Positions 53,126 to 61,736 of a stretch of 64,000 bases of DNA are shown in pieces; the first letter of the stretch is position 1; every line of letters starts with the position of its first letter. The translations under genes were made by a program, and so were the position numbers. Below the pieces are notes generated by a model, which was not told the origin of the DNA, did no database searches, and saw nothing but the letters and a program-made list of their open reading frames with translations. The DNA comes from Bacteroidales bacterium (GTDB taxonomy: Bacteria; Bacteroidota; Bacteroidia; Bacteroidales; Bacteroidaceae), in assembly GCA_015060965.1 (NCBI GenBank), contig SUXN01000003.1, positions 34,690 to 98,689 of the forward strand. The letters run 5' to 3'.

Positions 53126-54409
53126 TCATATCTTTTCCAACACTGCACCAGGATAATAGTGTTTGAGAATTTGCTCAAATGTATAACCTTTTTCACCCAT
53201 GACAGCCGCCCCGATCTGGCAAAGCCCCACTCCGTGCCCCCATCCTGCTCCCTTGAGAACAAAGCAGGGAACACCCTCTTTTTCCACCTTGTCGACCACA
53301 AAAGCCGAGCTGTATAGATGCGACTCTGATAACCAACGGCGGATTTCAAGTTCCTTGCCGACTGTAACCGTTCGTTTTGAGCCCACAACACGCAGTTTGA
53401 CAAGACGTCCCGAGGCTGCACGCTCAACCGGTTGCAAGTCAATTATAATACCGAAATCGACACCGGAGCGGAGCTTTATCAGTTGAGAGAGTCCTTCTTG
53501 AGTATACTCCACCCTCCAACGGTAGAAATCGTTGGTCTCCTGGTCATACCCGTTGAGTACCTGTGACAGCACCCCTTTGTCTGCATTGGAACAAAAAGCC
53601 AGGGGTTCGCTCTCAATCCATTCACGGGCTGACGCTTCGTTCGTAAGATCGGGTAAAGGTTCATCATCTCCACAATCACGCAGCGCCCTGAGATAATCAT
53701 AATCCTCGTTTTCCCAACAGGCCGAAAAACGCTCTGTGACACCGCCACAACATTTGCTGAAACGGGCATCACAGACCTCACCGTCATACTTTAGGACAAT
53801 ATCGTTTGTCTCCCTTACCGCACGTTCCACATTAGGATTAGCCGCACGTGTTACACCCTGATAACGTTGGCAATGGTCATCGGCACAGAAGTCGAACAGA
53901 GTATGGTCTTCACGTGCATACCAACGGATTATCTCATCCTCGTTCTCCCATCCCAACACGCTTTGCTGCACCTTTTCACTCCGTTGCAACTGCGCATAGA
54001 GCCAACTGCGTGAGATTATCGTATGCGCCTTCAAAAGTTCCAAAGAAGATGTTGCCGACATCTCACTTGATATGACACTCACAAGATAATCCTCAACCGG
54101 CAAACGGTTTACGGCACGCACCTCGCCGTCTTCAACGATAAAATGCAATTCACCGGTAAAGAGCTGATTCTCCTTGCGTTGCCAATGGAAATTGACACCT
54201 ATGACAACATCGTATAAAAGAAAACGTGAGCCATCGCCTTTTGGGACAAAGCACAGGTTATCATATCTGCAACTGTTGAAGAAGAGTTTACCGTCAACTA
54301 CAGAGACAACATTTTCTTTGGCTGAAAACGGCGCACCGGAGCAAAAATCACCGATAAAATCGAACTTTATCTCCGCCGCACGCAAGATTCCGACATCAAT
54401 ACGCCTCAT
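53126..54409 (-). CDS. SpoIID/LytB domain protein without signal peptide
   Basis: 427 aa from the ATG at 54409. The SpoIID domain occupies about 85-420: NRLPVEDYLVSVISSEM, LELLKAHTIISRSWLYAQL, YQGV-type segment CQRYQGVTR, DARFSKCCGGVTE and the ending GAGWGHGVGLCQIGA. SpoIID of sporulating firmicutes is a peptidoglycan lytic transglycosylase with a catalytic Glu, here possibly the one in VISSEMS. There is no signal peptide or TM helix, so the protein is predicted to be cytoplasmic, which is odd for a wall enzyme. Its ATG shares a base with the stop of the GT2-DUF4922 gene. Confidence 0.85.
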   Translation of the reverse strand: MRRIDVGILRAAEIKFDFIGDFCSGAPFSAKENVVSVVDGKLFFNSCRYDNLCFVPKGDGSRFLLYDVVIGVNFHWQRKENQLFTGELHFIVEDGEVRAVNRLPVEDYLVSVISSEMSATSSLELLKAHTIISRSWLYAQLQRSEKVQQSVLGWENEDEIIRWYAREDHTLFDFCADDHCQRYQGVTRAANPNVERAVRETNDIVLKYDGEVCDARFSKCCGGVTERFSACWENEDYDYLRALRDCGDDEPLPDLTNEASAREWIESEPLAFCSNADKGVLSQVLNGYDQETNDFYRWRVEYTQEGLSQLIKLRSGVDFGIIIDLQPVERAASGRLVKLRVVGSKRTVTVGKELEIRRWLSESHLYSSAFVVDKVEKEGVPCFVLKGAGWGHGVGLCQIGAAVMGEKGYTFEQILKHYYPGAVLEKI

Positions 54410-56814
54410 CACTCCTCTATCAGATTTTCTACAACAACAGCAAAATCTTCTGCCGACAACGCCACTTCCTGCAACATCGCCAACGCCTCACCGGCATCAA
54501 TGGCACAGAAATCCTCTTTACGTGGAGTTATCATAAGACCGGCCATATCAAGAGCGCCCGGGCTTACCATACGTTGTAGCCCACCTCCGGTGCCGTAGCA
54601 GATAGGACGATGATTTGAACGTGGCACAACCGTTGTCACATACCCCTCGCCCGGAGCATAGTAGACAAAGACGTTCATGCGCGGCTCCGGTTCGTCGCCT
54701 ACAAGAGGCATTGCAGCAACAAGACGTTCGAGAAGTTCCATGGAGCGCGACACATTACGTGACTCAATCCTGAACAAAGGCACAATGTACGTCGAAACGT
54801 TATATATAGCACCGTCTTCACCTACAAGCAACGGTTCAAGCCCATCGGCAACTGTCTCGCTCCAGGAATCACCGAAAAGAGGTATCTTCTCAAGCGGAGC
54901 AGCCTGCAGATGCGCATGGTCGGGAGCCGAAGCACCGCACTTTGCGCCATTGTAGAAAAGTGCCATACCTTGCCACTTGTGGGCAAGATGCAACATATCG
55001 GCATACATCGGCAAAAGCAGTTGTGGAGCATGCTCCTTCATCGGCAAAGTAAAATGATGCGGAAGTATCGGGAACGGGTTCACAAGGAGTTCCAACGAGC
55101 CCATAGCATTTTCTGCCATCTGTTCCACAGGCCTGTTACCGGCACAGAGGAAGCACTTGCGGGCAGCAAGCGAATCTTTATCTATTTTTGCTGCCGTAGA
55201 TACCACACGGGCAGTATTGTGTTGCAACACAATACCGTTGTCAAGATCGCGGACCTCCACATTCCCAAGAGCCTTATAGCGTTCTGCAGCATCGGGCCAC
55301 TGCGCCAACTGACTGTCGAAGAAACCTGCCAATTCATCGGCATCCGGTGTGCGCATCGATTCCATCAATTCAAGACGCGCCTCAAGCTCTGCTGTACGCA
55401 GTGAATCCTTGTATGTATTATGGGCATTCACCTTCTCATGAGAGAGAGCGGCATCGGAGTTTCCACCCCAACGGCGGCACAGATAAAGGACATCGTAGAT
55501 GCGTCCGATGCGGTAGCAACGTGATATTGCAAGCCCCACAGCATAATCCTCGCCGTAACTCACATTCGGAAAGCCCACCTCACGTATCACGGGAGTATAG
55601 AATGCGCGCGGAGCACCGAGACCATTGATACGCAATGCATTGTTACGTCCGTTCTCCTCGGTCCACTCGCGGTGGTCGATAACACCCGGAGGGAGCGTAT
55701 TGAGGTCAAAATCACATATACAGTAACTGCCCACAAGCATTGCACACTGCTGCTTGTAGAATTCGTCCACAACATGTTGCAGGGTATTCCCGTCACTGTA
55801 AAGGTCGTCGCTGTCGAGCTGTACGGCAAAGCGTCCGCACTGCGCGCTGTTTACCGCAAGATTCCAACAACCTCCGATACCGAGAGAGGTACTCTCGGGA
55901 ATGATGTGCACCACCCTGTCATCCTCAAAAGAATCTATTATTTCGCCCGTACCGTCTGTAGAATGATTGTCCACAACGAGTATATTGAACGCGAAGGATG
56001 TCTGCTGTTTAAGAACGGAGTTTATAGCATCGGCAATCGTTGAACGACGGTTCAGTACCGGAATAACAACCGAGGCCTCCACTGGGAAAGTTCCGTTGGA
56101 AAGGTCTATTCCACTATACTTGCAAGGTGGCAGCCAGCCGCCAATAGCCTTGAGGTGATGCGTGCACACCTGCTCCATTTCCACTTGCACGCTACGTTGA
56201 GCCGGGTTTACATAATCGAACTGTTTCTCACCGCTCTTTCGGGTATCAAGTTCGGGTTCTGTATATACATATCCGTCATAATGATATATTTTCCCGGCCC
56301 TGCTCATGGCAAGCCTCAACTGATAGAGTCCTGCATATTCATAATCATCCAGAGATGCTGCAAGATACTGTTTGAGGGTTGCTGTCCTGAAAAGCAGAAG
56401 AGAGCCGAAATCAAAGTCATTGCGCAGAGAACCTGCCTGATAATCTATTGTGGGAGCCTCGACCAAGGCACCGTCAACACTCTTGAAGTAATTTGAATAG
56501 CCCATAGAAGCATCAGCAGGGAGAGCCTCGACAAAAGCACAGAGTTTCTCGACATCGACATCTACATTCCCTTTTGCAAAAAAGAGTACAAAATCTGCTG
56601 TCGCACACTCCGCAATACCTTTGAAGAGTGTACTTTTCTGCAAGGAATCCGCCTGCATCAAGGAAACCTTCTCAGGCAGTTCCCCGTCCACAGTTGATGT
56701 ACTCAGGAGCCACACCTTCTTCACCTGAGGAAGGGAGAGGAAACGCTCTACCTGCGACCGCTCAAAAACATCGGTGACAAGGGGCAAAAACAGTTCTATC
56801 GTATATTTTTCCAT
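54409..56814 (-). CDS. GT2 glycosyltransferase fused to a DUF4922 HIT-like nucleotidyltransferase
   Basis: 801 aa. Residues 1-220 contain a first GT-A-like region (FLSLPQVKKVWLLST), then a clear GT2 domain from about 245: EASVVIPVLNRRSTIADAI, VVDNHSTDGTGEIID and QLDSDDLY (metal-binding DxD). Residues about 500-801 are DUF4922: VLQHNTARVVSTAAKID, RKCFLCAGNRP, LVNPFPILPHHFTLP and DHAHLQAAP near 632-640, a histidine-triad-like motif as in GalT/Ap4A phosphorylases. One chain thus joins a glycosyltransferase with a sugar-phosphate nucleotidyltransferase- or phosphorylase-like domain. It is co-translated with the SpoIID protein. Confidence 0.85.
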   Translation of the reverse strand: MEKYTIELFLPLVTDVFERSQVERFLSLPQVKKVWLLSTSTVDGELPEKVSLMQADSLQKSTLFKGIAECATADFVLFFAKGNVDVDVEKLCAFVEALPADASMGYSNYFKSVDGALVEAPTIDYQAGSLRNDFDFGSLLLFRTATLKQYLAASLDDYEYAGLYQLRLAMSRAGKIYHYDGYVYTEPELDTRKSGEKQFDYVNPAQRSVQVEMEQVCTHHLKAIGGWLPPCKYSGIDLSNGTFPVEASVVIPVLNRRSTIADAINSVLKQQTSFAFNILVVDNHSTDGTGEIIDSFEDDRVVHIIPESTSLGIGGCWNLAVNSAQCGRFAVQLDSDDLYSDGNTLQHVVDEFYKQQCAMLVGSYCICDFDLNTLPPGVIDHREWTEENGRNNALRINGLGAPRAFYTPVIREVGFPNVSYGEDYAVGLAISRCYRIGRIYDVLYLCRRWGGNSDAALSHEKVNAHNTYKDSLRTAELEARLELMESMRTPDADELAGFFDSQLAQWPDAAERYKALGNVEVRDLDNGIVLQHNTARVVSTAAKIDKDSLAARKCFLCAGNRPVEQMAENAMGSLELLVNPFPILPHHFTLPMKEHAPQLLLPMYADMLHLAHKWQGMALFYNGAKCGASAPDHAHLQAAPLEKIPLFGDSWSETVADGLEPLLVGEDGAIYNVSTYIVPLFRIESRNVSRSMELLERLVAAMPLVGDEPEPRMNVFVYYAPGEGYVTTVVPRSNHRPICYGTGGGLQRMVSPGALDMAGLMITPRKEDFCAIDAGEALAMLQEVALSAEDFAVVVENLIEE

Positions 56815-56909
56815 ATTTTTCCAAGTTTATCGCGAAAATAATAAAAAAGAGCCGTAATCAAACATTCGGAAGCGGGTTTTTCCACTATATATATAAATAT
56901 ACATTTTTA

Positions 56910-56943
56910 TTTGTTATCAAAGACAGGAAATACCATATTTTTG
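56910..56943 (+). promoter_or_regulatory. Promoter of the rlmN operon
   Basis: TTTG at 56910-56913, 22-nt spacer, TATTTTTG at 56936-56943 (exact -7 match). A second candidate, TATCTTCG at 56947-56954, overlaps. The leader would be about 60 nt. Confidence 0.6.
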
Positions 56944-57011
56944 CATTATCTTCGCGTAGAAAAAACTATTTTCCACGTATTACATTCAAAGAACAACAAG
57001 AGCGAGACAGG

Positions 57012-58049
57012 ATGGAGGAGAATAAAAGGAAACTTCTGGGAATGACCCTTGACGCACTCAAGGAGGCTGTAAAAGAGGCAGGAATGCCTGCTTTCACGGC
57101 AAAACAGATTGCCGATTGGGTATACAACAAGAGAGTGCGTTCAATAGAAAGCATGTCGAACATATCCCTCAAGAACAGAGAGAAATTGAGCGGACTTTTC
57201 GAAGTGGGTTACAGCGACCCTGCCGAGGCTGCATATTCCGTTGACGGCACAATCAAATATCTATACAGGGTAAACGACAACCGTTTTGTAGAGGCCGTAT
57301 ATATCCCCGACGGTGAACGTGCCACACTTTGTGTATCGTCGCAGGTGGGTTGCAAGATGAACTGTCTGTTCTGCATGACAGGCAAGCAGAAGTACACCGC
57401 AAACCTCACCACCAACGAAATCCTCAACCAGATACTTGCACTGCCCGAGTTTGAGAAACTCACCAACATTGTCTTTATGGGAATGGGAGAGCCGTGCGAC
57501 AATCTCGACAACCTGTTACCCGCCATTGAGGTACTCACAAGCAGTTACGGACTCGGCTGGAGCCCTCACCGCCTGACAGTATCGACTGTGGGCGTACGAA
57601 AGGGCCTCAAGCGCCTGCTCGACTCGGGAGATTACCACATCGCAGTGAGTCTTCACCACCCCATCCCCGAGAAGCGTCAGGAGATTATGCCTGCCGAAAA
57701 GGGATATTCCATTGTGGAAATGCTTGACCTGCTCCGCGAATATGATTTCAGCCACCAGCGCAGGCTCACATTCGAGTACATCGTCTTCAAAGGAATAAAC
57801 GAGACAATGTTCTATGCACGCAAGCTTTTGAGTCTGCTCAACGGTATCGACTGCCGTATAAACCTCATCCGCTACCACGCGATTCCCGGTGTACCCCTTG
57901 AAGGTGTAGACGAAGAGGGAATGACTCAATTGAGGGATTACCTCACCAAGAACGGACTGTTCACAACAATCAGGGCATCACGTGGAGAGGATATCTTTGC
58001 TGCATGCGGCATGCTTTCCACATTAAAACAGAACAATAACAACAAATGA
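57012..58049 (+). CDS. rlmN: 23S rRNA/tRNA adenine-C2 methyltransferase RlmN
   Basis: 345 aa radical SAM enzyme that methylates A2503 of 23S rRNA and A37 of some tRNAs. The N-terminal accessory domain (KQIADWVYNKRVRS) is followed by the radical SAM cluster motif C114-x3-C118-x2-C121 (CKMNCLFCMTGKQ), FMGMGEPCDNLDNL and VSLHHPIPEKR. The C-terminal methyl-carrying Cys lies in IFAACGML near residue 336. The length is normal. It overlaps the next reading frame by 4 nt if the upstream ATG of that gene is used, and heads a seven-gene run. Confidence 0.95.
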   Translation: MEENKRKLLGMTLDALKEAVKEAGMPAFTAKQIADWVYNKRVRSIESMSNISLKNREKLSGLFEVGYSDPAEAAYSVDGTIKYLYRVNDNRFVEAVYIPDGERATLCVSSQVGCKMNCLFCMTGKQKYTANLTTNEILNQILALPEFEKLTNIVFMGMGEPCDNLDNLLPAIEVLTSSYGLGWSPHRLTVSTVGVRKGLKRLLDSGDYHIAVSLHHPIPEKRQEIMPAEKGYSIVEMLDLLREYDFSHQRRLTFEYIVFKGINETMFYARKLLSLLNGIDCRINLIRYHAIPGVPLEGVDEEGMTQLRDYLTKNGLFTTIRASRGEDIFAACGMLSTLKQNNNNK

Positions 58050-58057
58050 TATTTACA

Positions 58058-59089
58058 ATGAAAAAGCTTATTCTATTTGTACTGATAATCCTCACCCTTA
58101 CAGGATGTAAGCACGCATCGAAGCACTCTATCGGTAATCCATACGAGGTGTTGGTAGTATGCGACGACCAGGTATGGGAGGCTCCGGCCGGCCGCGCCTT
58201 GCTATATGCACTTGACACGGACATACCGGGTTTGCCACAGTCGGAACGTTCATTCAGAATCTCAAGAGTAACCAAGACCCACTTCAAGGGCTCTACAAAG
58301 GCATTCCGTAACATCATCTTTGTGGATATAAACGAAAACCGATACACCCAGAGCTCTTTCAAGTTCACAAGAGACGTATTTGCGAAGCCTCAGATCTACA
58401 TGGGCATACAGTCTCCGAGCATGCAGGAATTCGAGAAATTCGTTACCGAGAATTCACAGGTAATAGTTGACTTCCTGACAAGGGTTGAGATAGAGAGACA
58501 GATGAACGTGCTCGCCGGAAGCTATAACGAGAAAGCCATGGATATCGTCAGGGAGATGTTCGGTTGCGAACTTATGGTGCCGGCATACCTCAACGGTCAT
58601 ATGAAGGGAGAGAACTTCGTATGGCTCTCCGATTTCAATGACCCTAAGGCCGAGATCCAGAGTTTTATGGTATACAGCTACCCCTATACATCAGTTGACA
58701 ATTTCTCAAGAGAAAACTACATACACATGCGCGACTCTGTGATGAAGAGGAACATCCGCGCCAAGAGAATGGACCAATACATAAAGACAGTTGACTGGTC
58801 GGTAGATATCACCGAGGGTGCATACCGTGACCGTTACGTTCAGGTTGTCCGCGGTCTTTGGGAGATGGAGAACGACATCATGGGAGGCCCGTTCGTGTCG
58901 CACTCAGTTGTAGACGAGATAAACAACAGGGTAATTGTAGTCGAGGCATTCCTCTATGCCCCCAACAGGAAAAAGGGTTCAATGATGCGCAAACTTGAGG
59001 CATCACTGTTCACCCTCAAGCTCCCTGCAGACAAATTCATTGAGGAGAGCACCCGACTTGAGGAGTTCAGCATTGAAGAGAAAAAATAA
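58058..59089 (+). CDS. DUF4837 family lipoprotein
   Basis: 343 aa from the ATG at 58058 (the ATG at 58046, overlapping rlmN, would add four residues). The signal MKKLILFVLIILTLTGC ends with a lipobox Cys followed by KHASKHS; lacking the acidic surface signal, it probably stays in the periplasm. The DUF4837 pattern is seen in NPYEVLVVCDDQVWE near the start and SVDITEGAYRDRYVQVVRGLWEMENDIMGGPFVSH. DUF4837 is nearly confined to Bacteroidetes and has no known role. It is co-oriented with rlmN and pdxA. Confidence 0.88.
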   Translation: MKKLILFVLIILTLTGCKHASKHSIGNPYEVLVVCDDQVWEAPAGRALLYALDTDIPGLPQSERSFRISRVTKTHFKGSTKAFRNIIFVDINENRYTQSSFKFTRDVFAKPQIYMGIQSPSMQEFEKFVTENSQVIVDFLTRVEIERQMNVLAGSYNEKAMDIVREMFGCELMVPAYLNGHMKGENFVWLSDFNDPKAEIQSFMVYSYPYTSVDNFSRENYIHMRDSVMKRNIRAKRMDQYIKTVDWSVDITEGAYRDRYVQVVRGLWEMENDIMGGPFVSHSVVDEINNRVIVVEAFLYAPNRKKGSMMRKLEASLFTLKLPADKFIEESTRLEEFSIEEKK

Positions 59090-59103
59090 AAGATATAATT
59101 GAT

Positions 59104-60201
59104 ATGAGCGAAAAACAGAAGATACGCGTCGGAATAACACAGGGCGACATCAACGGTATCGGCTACGAGATAATCTTCAAGACATTCGAGAATGCCGAGA
59201 TGTTCGAGATATGTACCCCAATAGTATACGGTTCGCCCAAGGTGGCAGCATACCACCGCAAGGCACTTGAGATGGATATCCAGTACAACACCGTCGAGAG
59301 GGCCGAAGAGGCACAGAACGGCAAGTTGAACATCATCAACTGCAACAGCGACGAGGTACATATTGAACTCGGCACAAGCACTCCCGAGGCAGGGGCAGCC
59401 GCTTTCGAGGCATTGGAGAGAGCCGTCAAGGATTGCCAGGAGGGCGTTATCGATGTCATTGTCACAGCACCGATCAACAAGAGCGCAATACAGAGCGAGC
59501 AGTTCAACTTTCCGGGACACACCGAGTACCTGCAGGAGCGTTGCGGTGGCGAGGACAAGGCACTGATGATTCTGTGTAGCGGAGAAATGCGCGTTGCCGT
59601 TGCCACATCACACATGGCACTGCGCGACATTCCGGCAGCTATAACACCGGAGCTTCTTGAGGAAAAGATTACTCTGCTCGACAGGAGCATGAAGGAAGAC
59701 TTCAACATCGATGCCCCAAAGATTGCTGTGCTCTCACTCAACCCGCATGCCGGCGACAACGGCCTGCTTGGCAAGGAAGAGATTGATGTCATAGCCCCCA
59801 CAATACGCAAGATGAACGATAGCGGTATTTTCTGCTACGGTCCGTTCGCGGCAGACGGTTTCATGGGCAGCGGCAAGTATGCTTCATTCGATGCAATCCT
59901 TGCCATGTACCACGACCAGGGCCTGACACCACTGAAGACACTCGCGATGAACGACGGCGTCAATTTCACTGCAGGCCTTAAGGTTGTACGCACCTCACCT
60001 GCCCACGGAGTGGCATTCGACATCGCAGGCAAGGGCGAAGCCGACGAGAACTCATTCCGTCAGGCCATATATGCGGCAATAGATATTCTGCGTAACCGCA
60101 AGCTCTATTTCGGAGCACGCCGTAACCCGTTGCGCAAGATGTACTTCGAGAAGCGTGACGACAGCAACCGCCTGAACCTTCAGTTGCCCGACAACGAATA
60201 A
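59104..60201 (+). CDS. pdxA: 4-hydroxythreonine-4-phosphate dehydrogenase
   Basis: 365 aa NAD-dependent enzyme of the DXP-independent part of vitamin B6 (PLP) synthesis, oxidising 4-phosphohydroxythreonine. VGITQGDINGIGYEIIFK at the start, TAPINKSAIQSE, FPGHTEYL (metal-binding His) and ASHMALRDIP, LNPHAGDNGLLGKEE, and the late metal/substrate region MYHDQGLTPLKTLA and VRTSPAHGVAFDIAGKG are all diagnostic. It starts 14 nt after the DUF4837 stop and ends 3 nt before the nucleotidyltransferase gene. Confidence 0.96.
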   Translation: MSEKQKIRVGITQGDINGIGYEIIFKTFENAEMFEICTPIVYGSPKVAAYHRKALEMDIQYNTVERAEEAQNGKLNIINCNSDEVHIELGTSTPEAGAAAFEALERAVKDCQEGVIDVIVTAPINKSAIQSEQFNFPGHTEYLQERCGGEDKALMILCSGEMRVAVATSHMALRDIPAAITPELLEEKITLLDRSMKEDFNIDAPKIAVLSLNPHAGDNGLLGKEEIDVIAPTIRKMNDSGIFCYGPFAADGFMGSGKYASFDAILAMYHDQGLTPLKTLAMNDGVNFTAGLKVVRTSPAHGVAFDIAGKGEADENSFRQAIYAAIDILRNRKLYFGARRNPLRKMYFEKRDDSNRLNLQLPDNE

Positions 60202-60204
60202 AAG

Positions 60205-60903
60205 ATGAAGTTCGCGATAATTGCAGCCGGCGAGGGCTCACGGTTGGCAAACGAGGGAGTAAAAGCCCCCAAGCCACTCATAGAACTGCAAGGTGTTCCG
60301 TTGATAGAGCGCCTTGTGAGGATTTTTGCACGCCAGGGAGCCGACTCCATCAACATCATCGTCAACGAGCAACAGCCCGATACACTCGCGCACATCAAAA
60401 AGTTGCAGGGGGAGTTCCCGATAAACATTGTTGTGAGAAGCACGCCCAGCTCCATGCACAGCCTTCATGCGCTGAGTCATCTGCTGCGCGGTGACAGGTT
60501 CTGCCTCACCACAGTAGATACACTGTTCCATGAGGATGAGTTTGCCGCGTACATCAAGGCGTTCAATGAGAGCGACGGCGACGGTATAATGGCCGTCACC
60601 GATTACATTGACGATGAAAAGCCACTATACGTTGACACCGACACAGAGCTGAACATAACAGCATTCTGCGACAGGGCAACAGAGAATTCACGTTATATCT
60701 CAGGCGGCATATACGGGCTCTCACCCGAATCGCTTGACATACTCGACGAGTGTATGAGCGAAGGCATCGAGCGTATGCGTAATTTCCAGCGACGACTGGT
60801 ACAGAGCGGAATGAAACTGAAAGCCTATCCGTTCTCAAAGATAATAGACATCGACCACGCCGAGGACATTGCAAAGGCCGAGAAATTCCTTTCAGAAAGA
60901 TGA
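60205..60903 (+). CDS. NTP-transferase family sugar/polyol-phosphate nucleotidyltransferase
   Basis: 232 aa Rossmann-like nucleotidyltransferase. The signature AAGEGSRLANEGVKAPKPLI (G-x-G-x-R then K-P-L) binds NTP and metal; TTVDTLFHEDE holds the central Asp, and IIDIDHAEDIAKAEKFL is the C-terminal D-x-D motif seen in CTP/UTP-sugar enzymes. It could make a CDP- or other NDP-activated polyol. It resembles the cytidylyltransferases that feed CDP-alcohol transferases, which fits its neighbours, but the substrate is unknown. It overlaps the ATP-grasp gene by 4 nt. Confidence 0.85.
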   Translation: MKFAIIAAGEGSRLANEGVKAPKPLIELQGVPLIERLVRIFARQGADSINIIVNEQQPDTLAHIKKLQGEFPINIVVRSTPSSMHSLHALSHLLRGDRFCLTTVDTLFHEDEFAAYIKAFNESDGDGIMAVTDYIDDEKPLYVDTDTELNITAFCDRATENSRYISGGIYGLSPESLDILDECMSEGIERMRNFQRRLVQSGMKLKAYPFSKIIDIDHAEDIAKAEKFLSER

Positions 60904-61736
60904 TTGTAGCTACCATTGCACGCGATACGGCAGACTCGCCCAATATGCAGGCGAACGATGCGGCAATCCTTGAACAGATTGCCGTTGAATTGCGTGCGAC
61001 AGGCGCTGAAACAATTGCCACGGAAGACACCGTGCAACTGCGGGATGCAGACATCATCTGTCATATGTCGCGTAGCAAAAAGACACTTGAAATTCTTCAG
61101 GAAGCAGAAAGGCAAGGGATTGCCGTCATCAACAGCCCCGGTGCCGTGCATAACTGCTCACGCAGCTGTTTTATGGAAATCCTTGAAAAGGCAGCAATTC
61201 CACAGCCGCCGTTCAAACAGATAACAAAAGAGGAAGAACTCAAGGAGTTGCCCTACCCTGCCTGGATAAAACACAGCGAAGGCTGGAGCAGACACAAGGA
61301 CGATGTATGCTTTGCAAACACCCCACAGGATGCAGTCAGGGCATTCCGCGCAATGCAGGAAAGAGGCATAGACTGTTGTATACACTGCGGACACATTCCC
61401 GGAGATATCATAAAGTTCTACGGAATAGGACGCAGGTATTTCCACTACTGCTACCCCGACCCCGAAAAGAGCAAGTTCGGCCTTGAAAGGATCAACGGGA
61501 AAACAGAGCACCACCCATTCGACAGCGAACGGCTTAAAGAGCTTGTATTTTCGGCTGCAGAGGCCATAGGTCTCGACATATACGGTGGCGACTGTATTGT
61601 GAACAGCAATGGAGAGATTTTCATAATAGATTTCAACGACTTCCCCAGTTTCTCGGCAGTCCGCAACGAAGCGGCAAAAGAGATAGCTACATACATACTG
61701 AACTATAAAAAAGAGAAAGATGAAAGAAGAGGATAA
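60900..61736 (+). CDS. ATP-grasp family protein
   Basis: 278 aa. N-terminal pre-ATP-grasp fold (LRDADIICHMSRSKKTLEIL; GIAVINSPGAVHNCSRSCFMEILEKAAIPQPP), then the ATP-grasp core with YPAWIKHSEGWSRHKDD and the C-terminal metal site GDCIVNSNGEIFIIDFNDFPSF, where the acidic D-x-N motif coordinates Mg. This last motif resembles the IDINYFPGY block of inositol phosphate kinases of the ITPK type as well as RimK-type ligases. It may therefore phosphorylate a polyol or ligate an amino acid; neither is shown. It overlaps both neighbours (4 nt and 17 nt). Confidence 0.82.
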   Translation: MIVATIARDTADSPNMQANDAAILEQIAVELRATGAETIATEDTVQLRDADIICHMSRSKKTLEILQEAERQGIAVINSPGAVHNCSRSCFMEILEKAAIPQPPFKQITKEEELKELPYPAWIKHSEGWSRHKDDVCFANTPQDAVRAFRAMQERGIDCCIHCGHIPGDIIKFYGIGRRYFHYCYPDPEKSKFGLERINGKTEHHPFDSERLKELVFSAAEAIGLDIYGGDCIVNSNGEIFIIDFNDFPSFSAVRNEAAKEIATYILNYKKEKDERRG

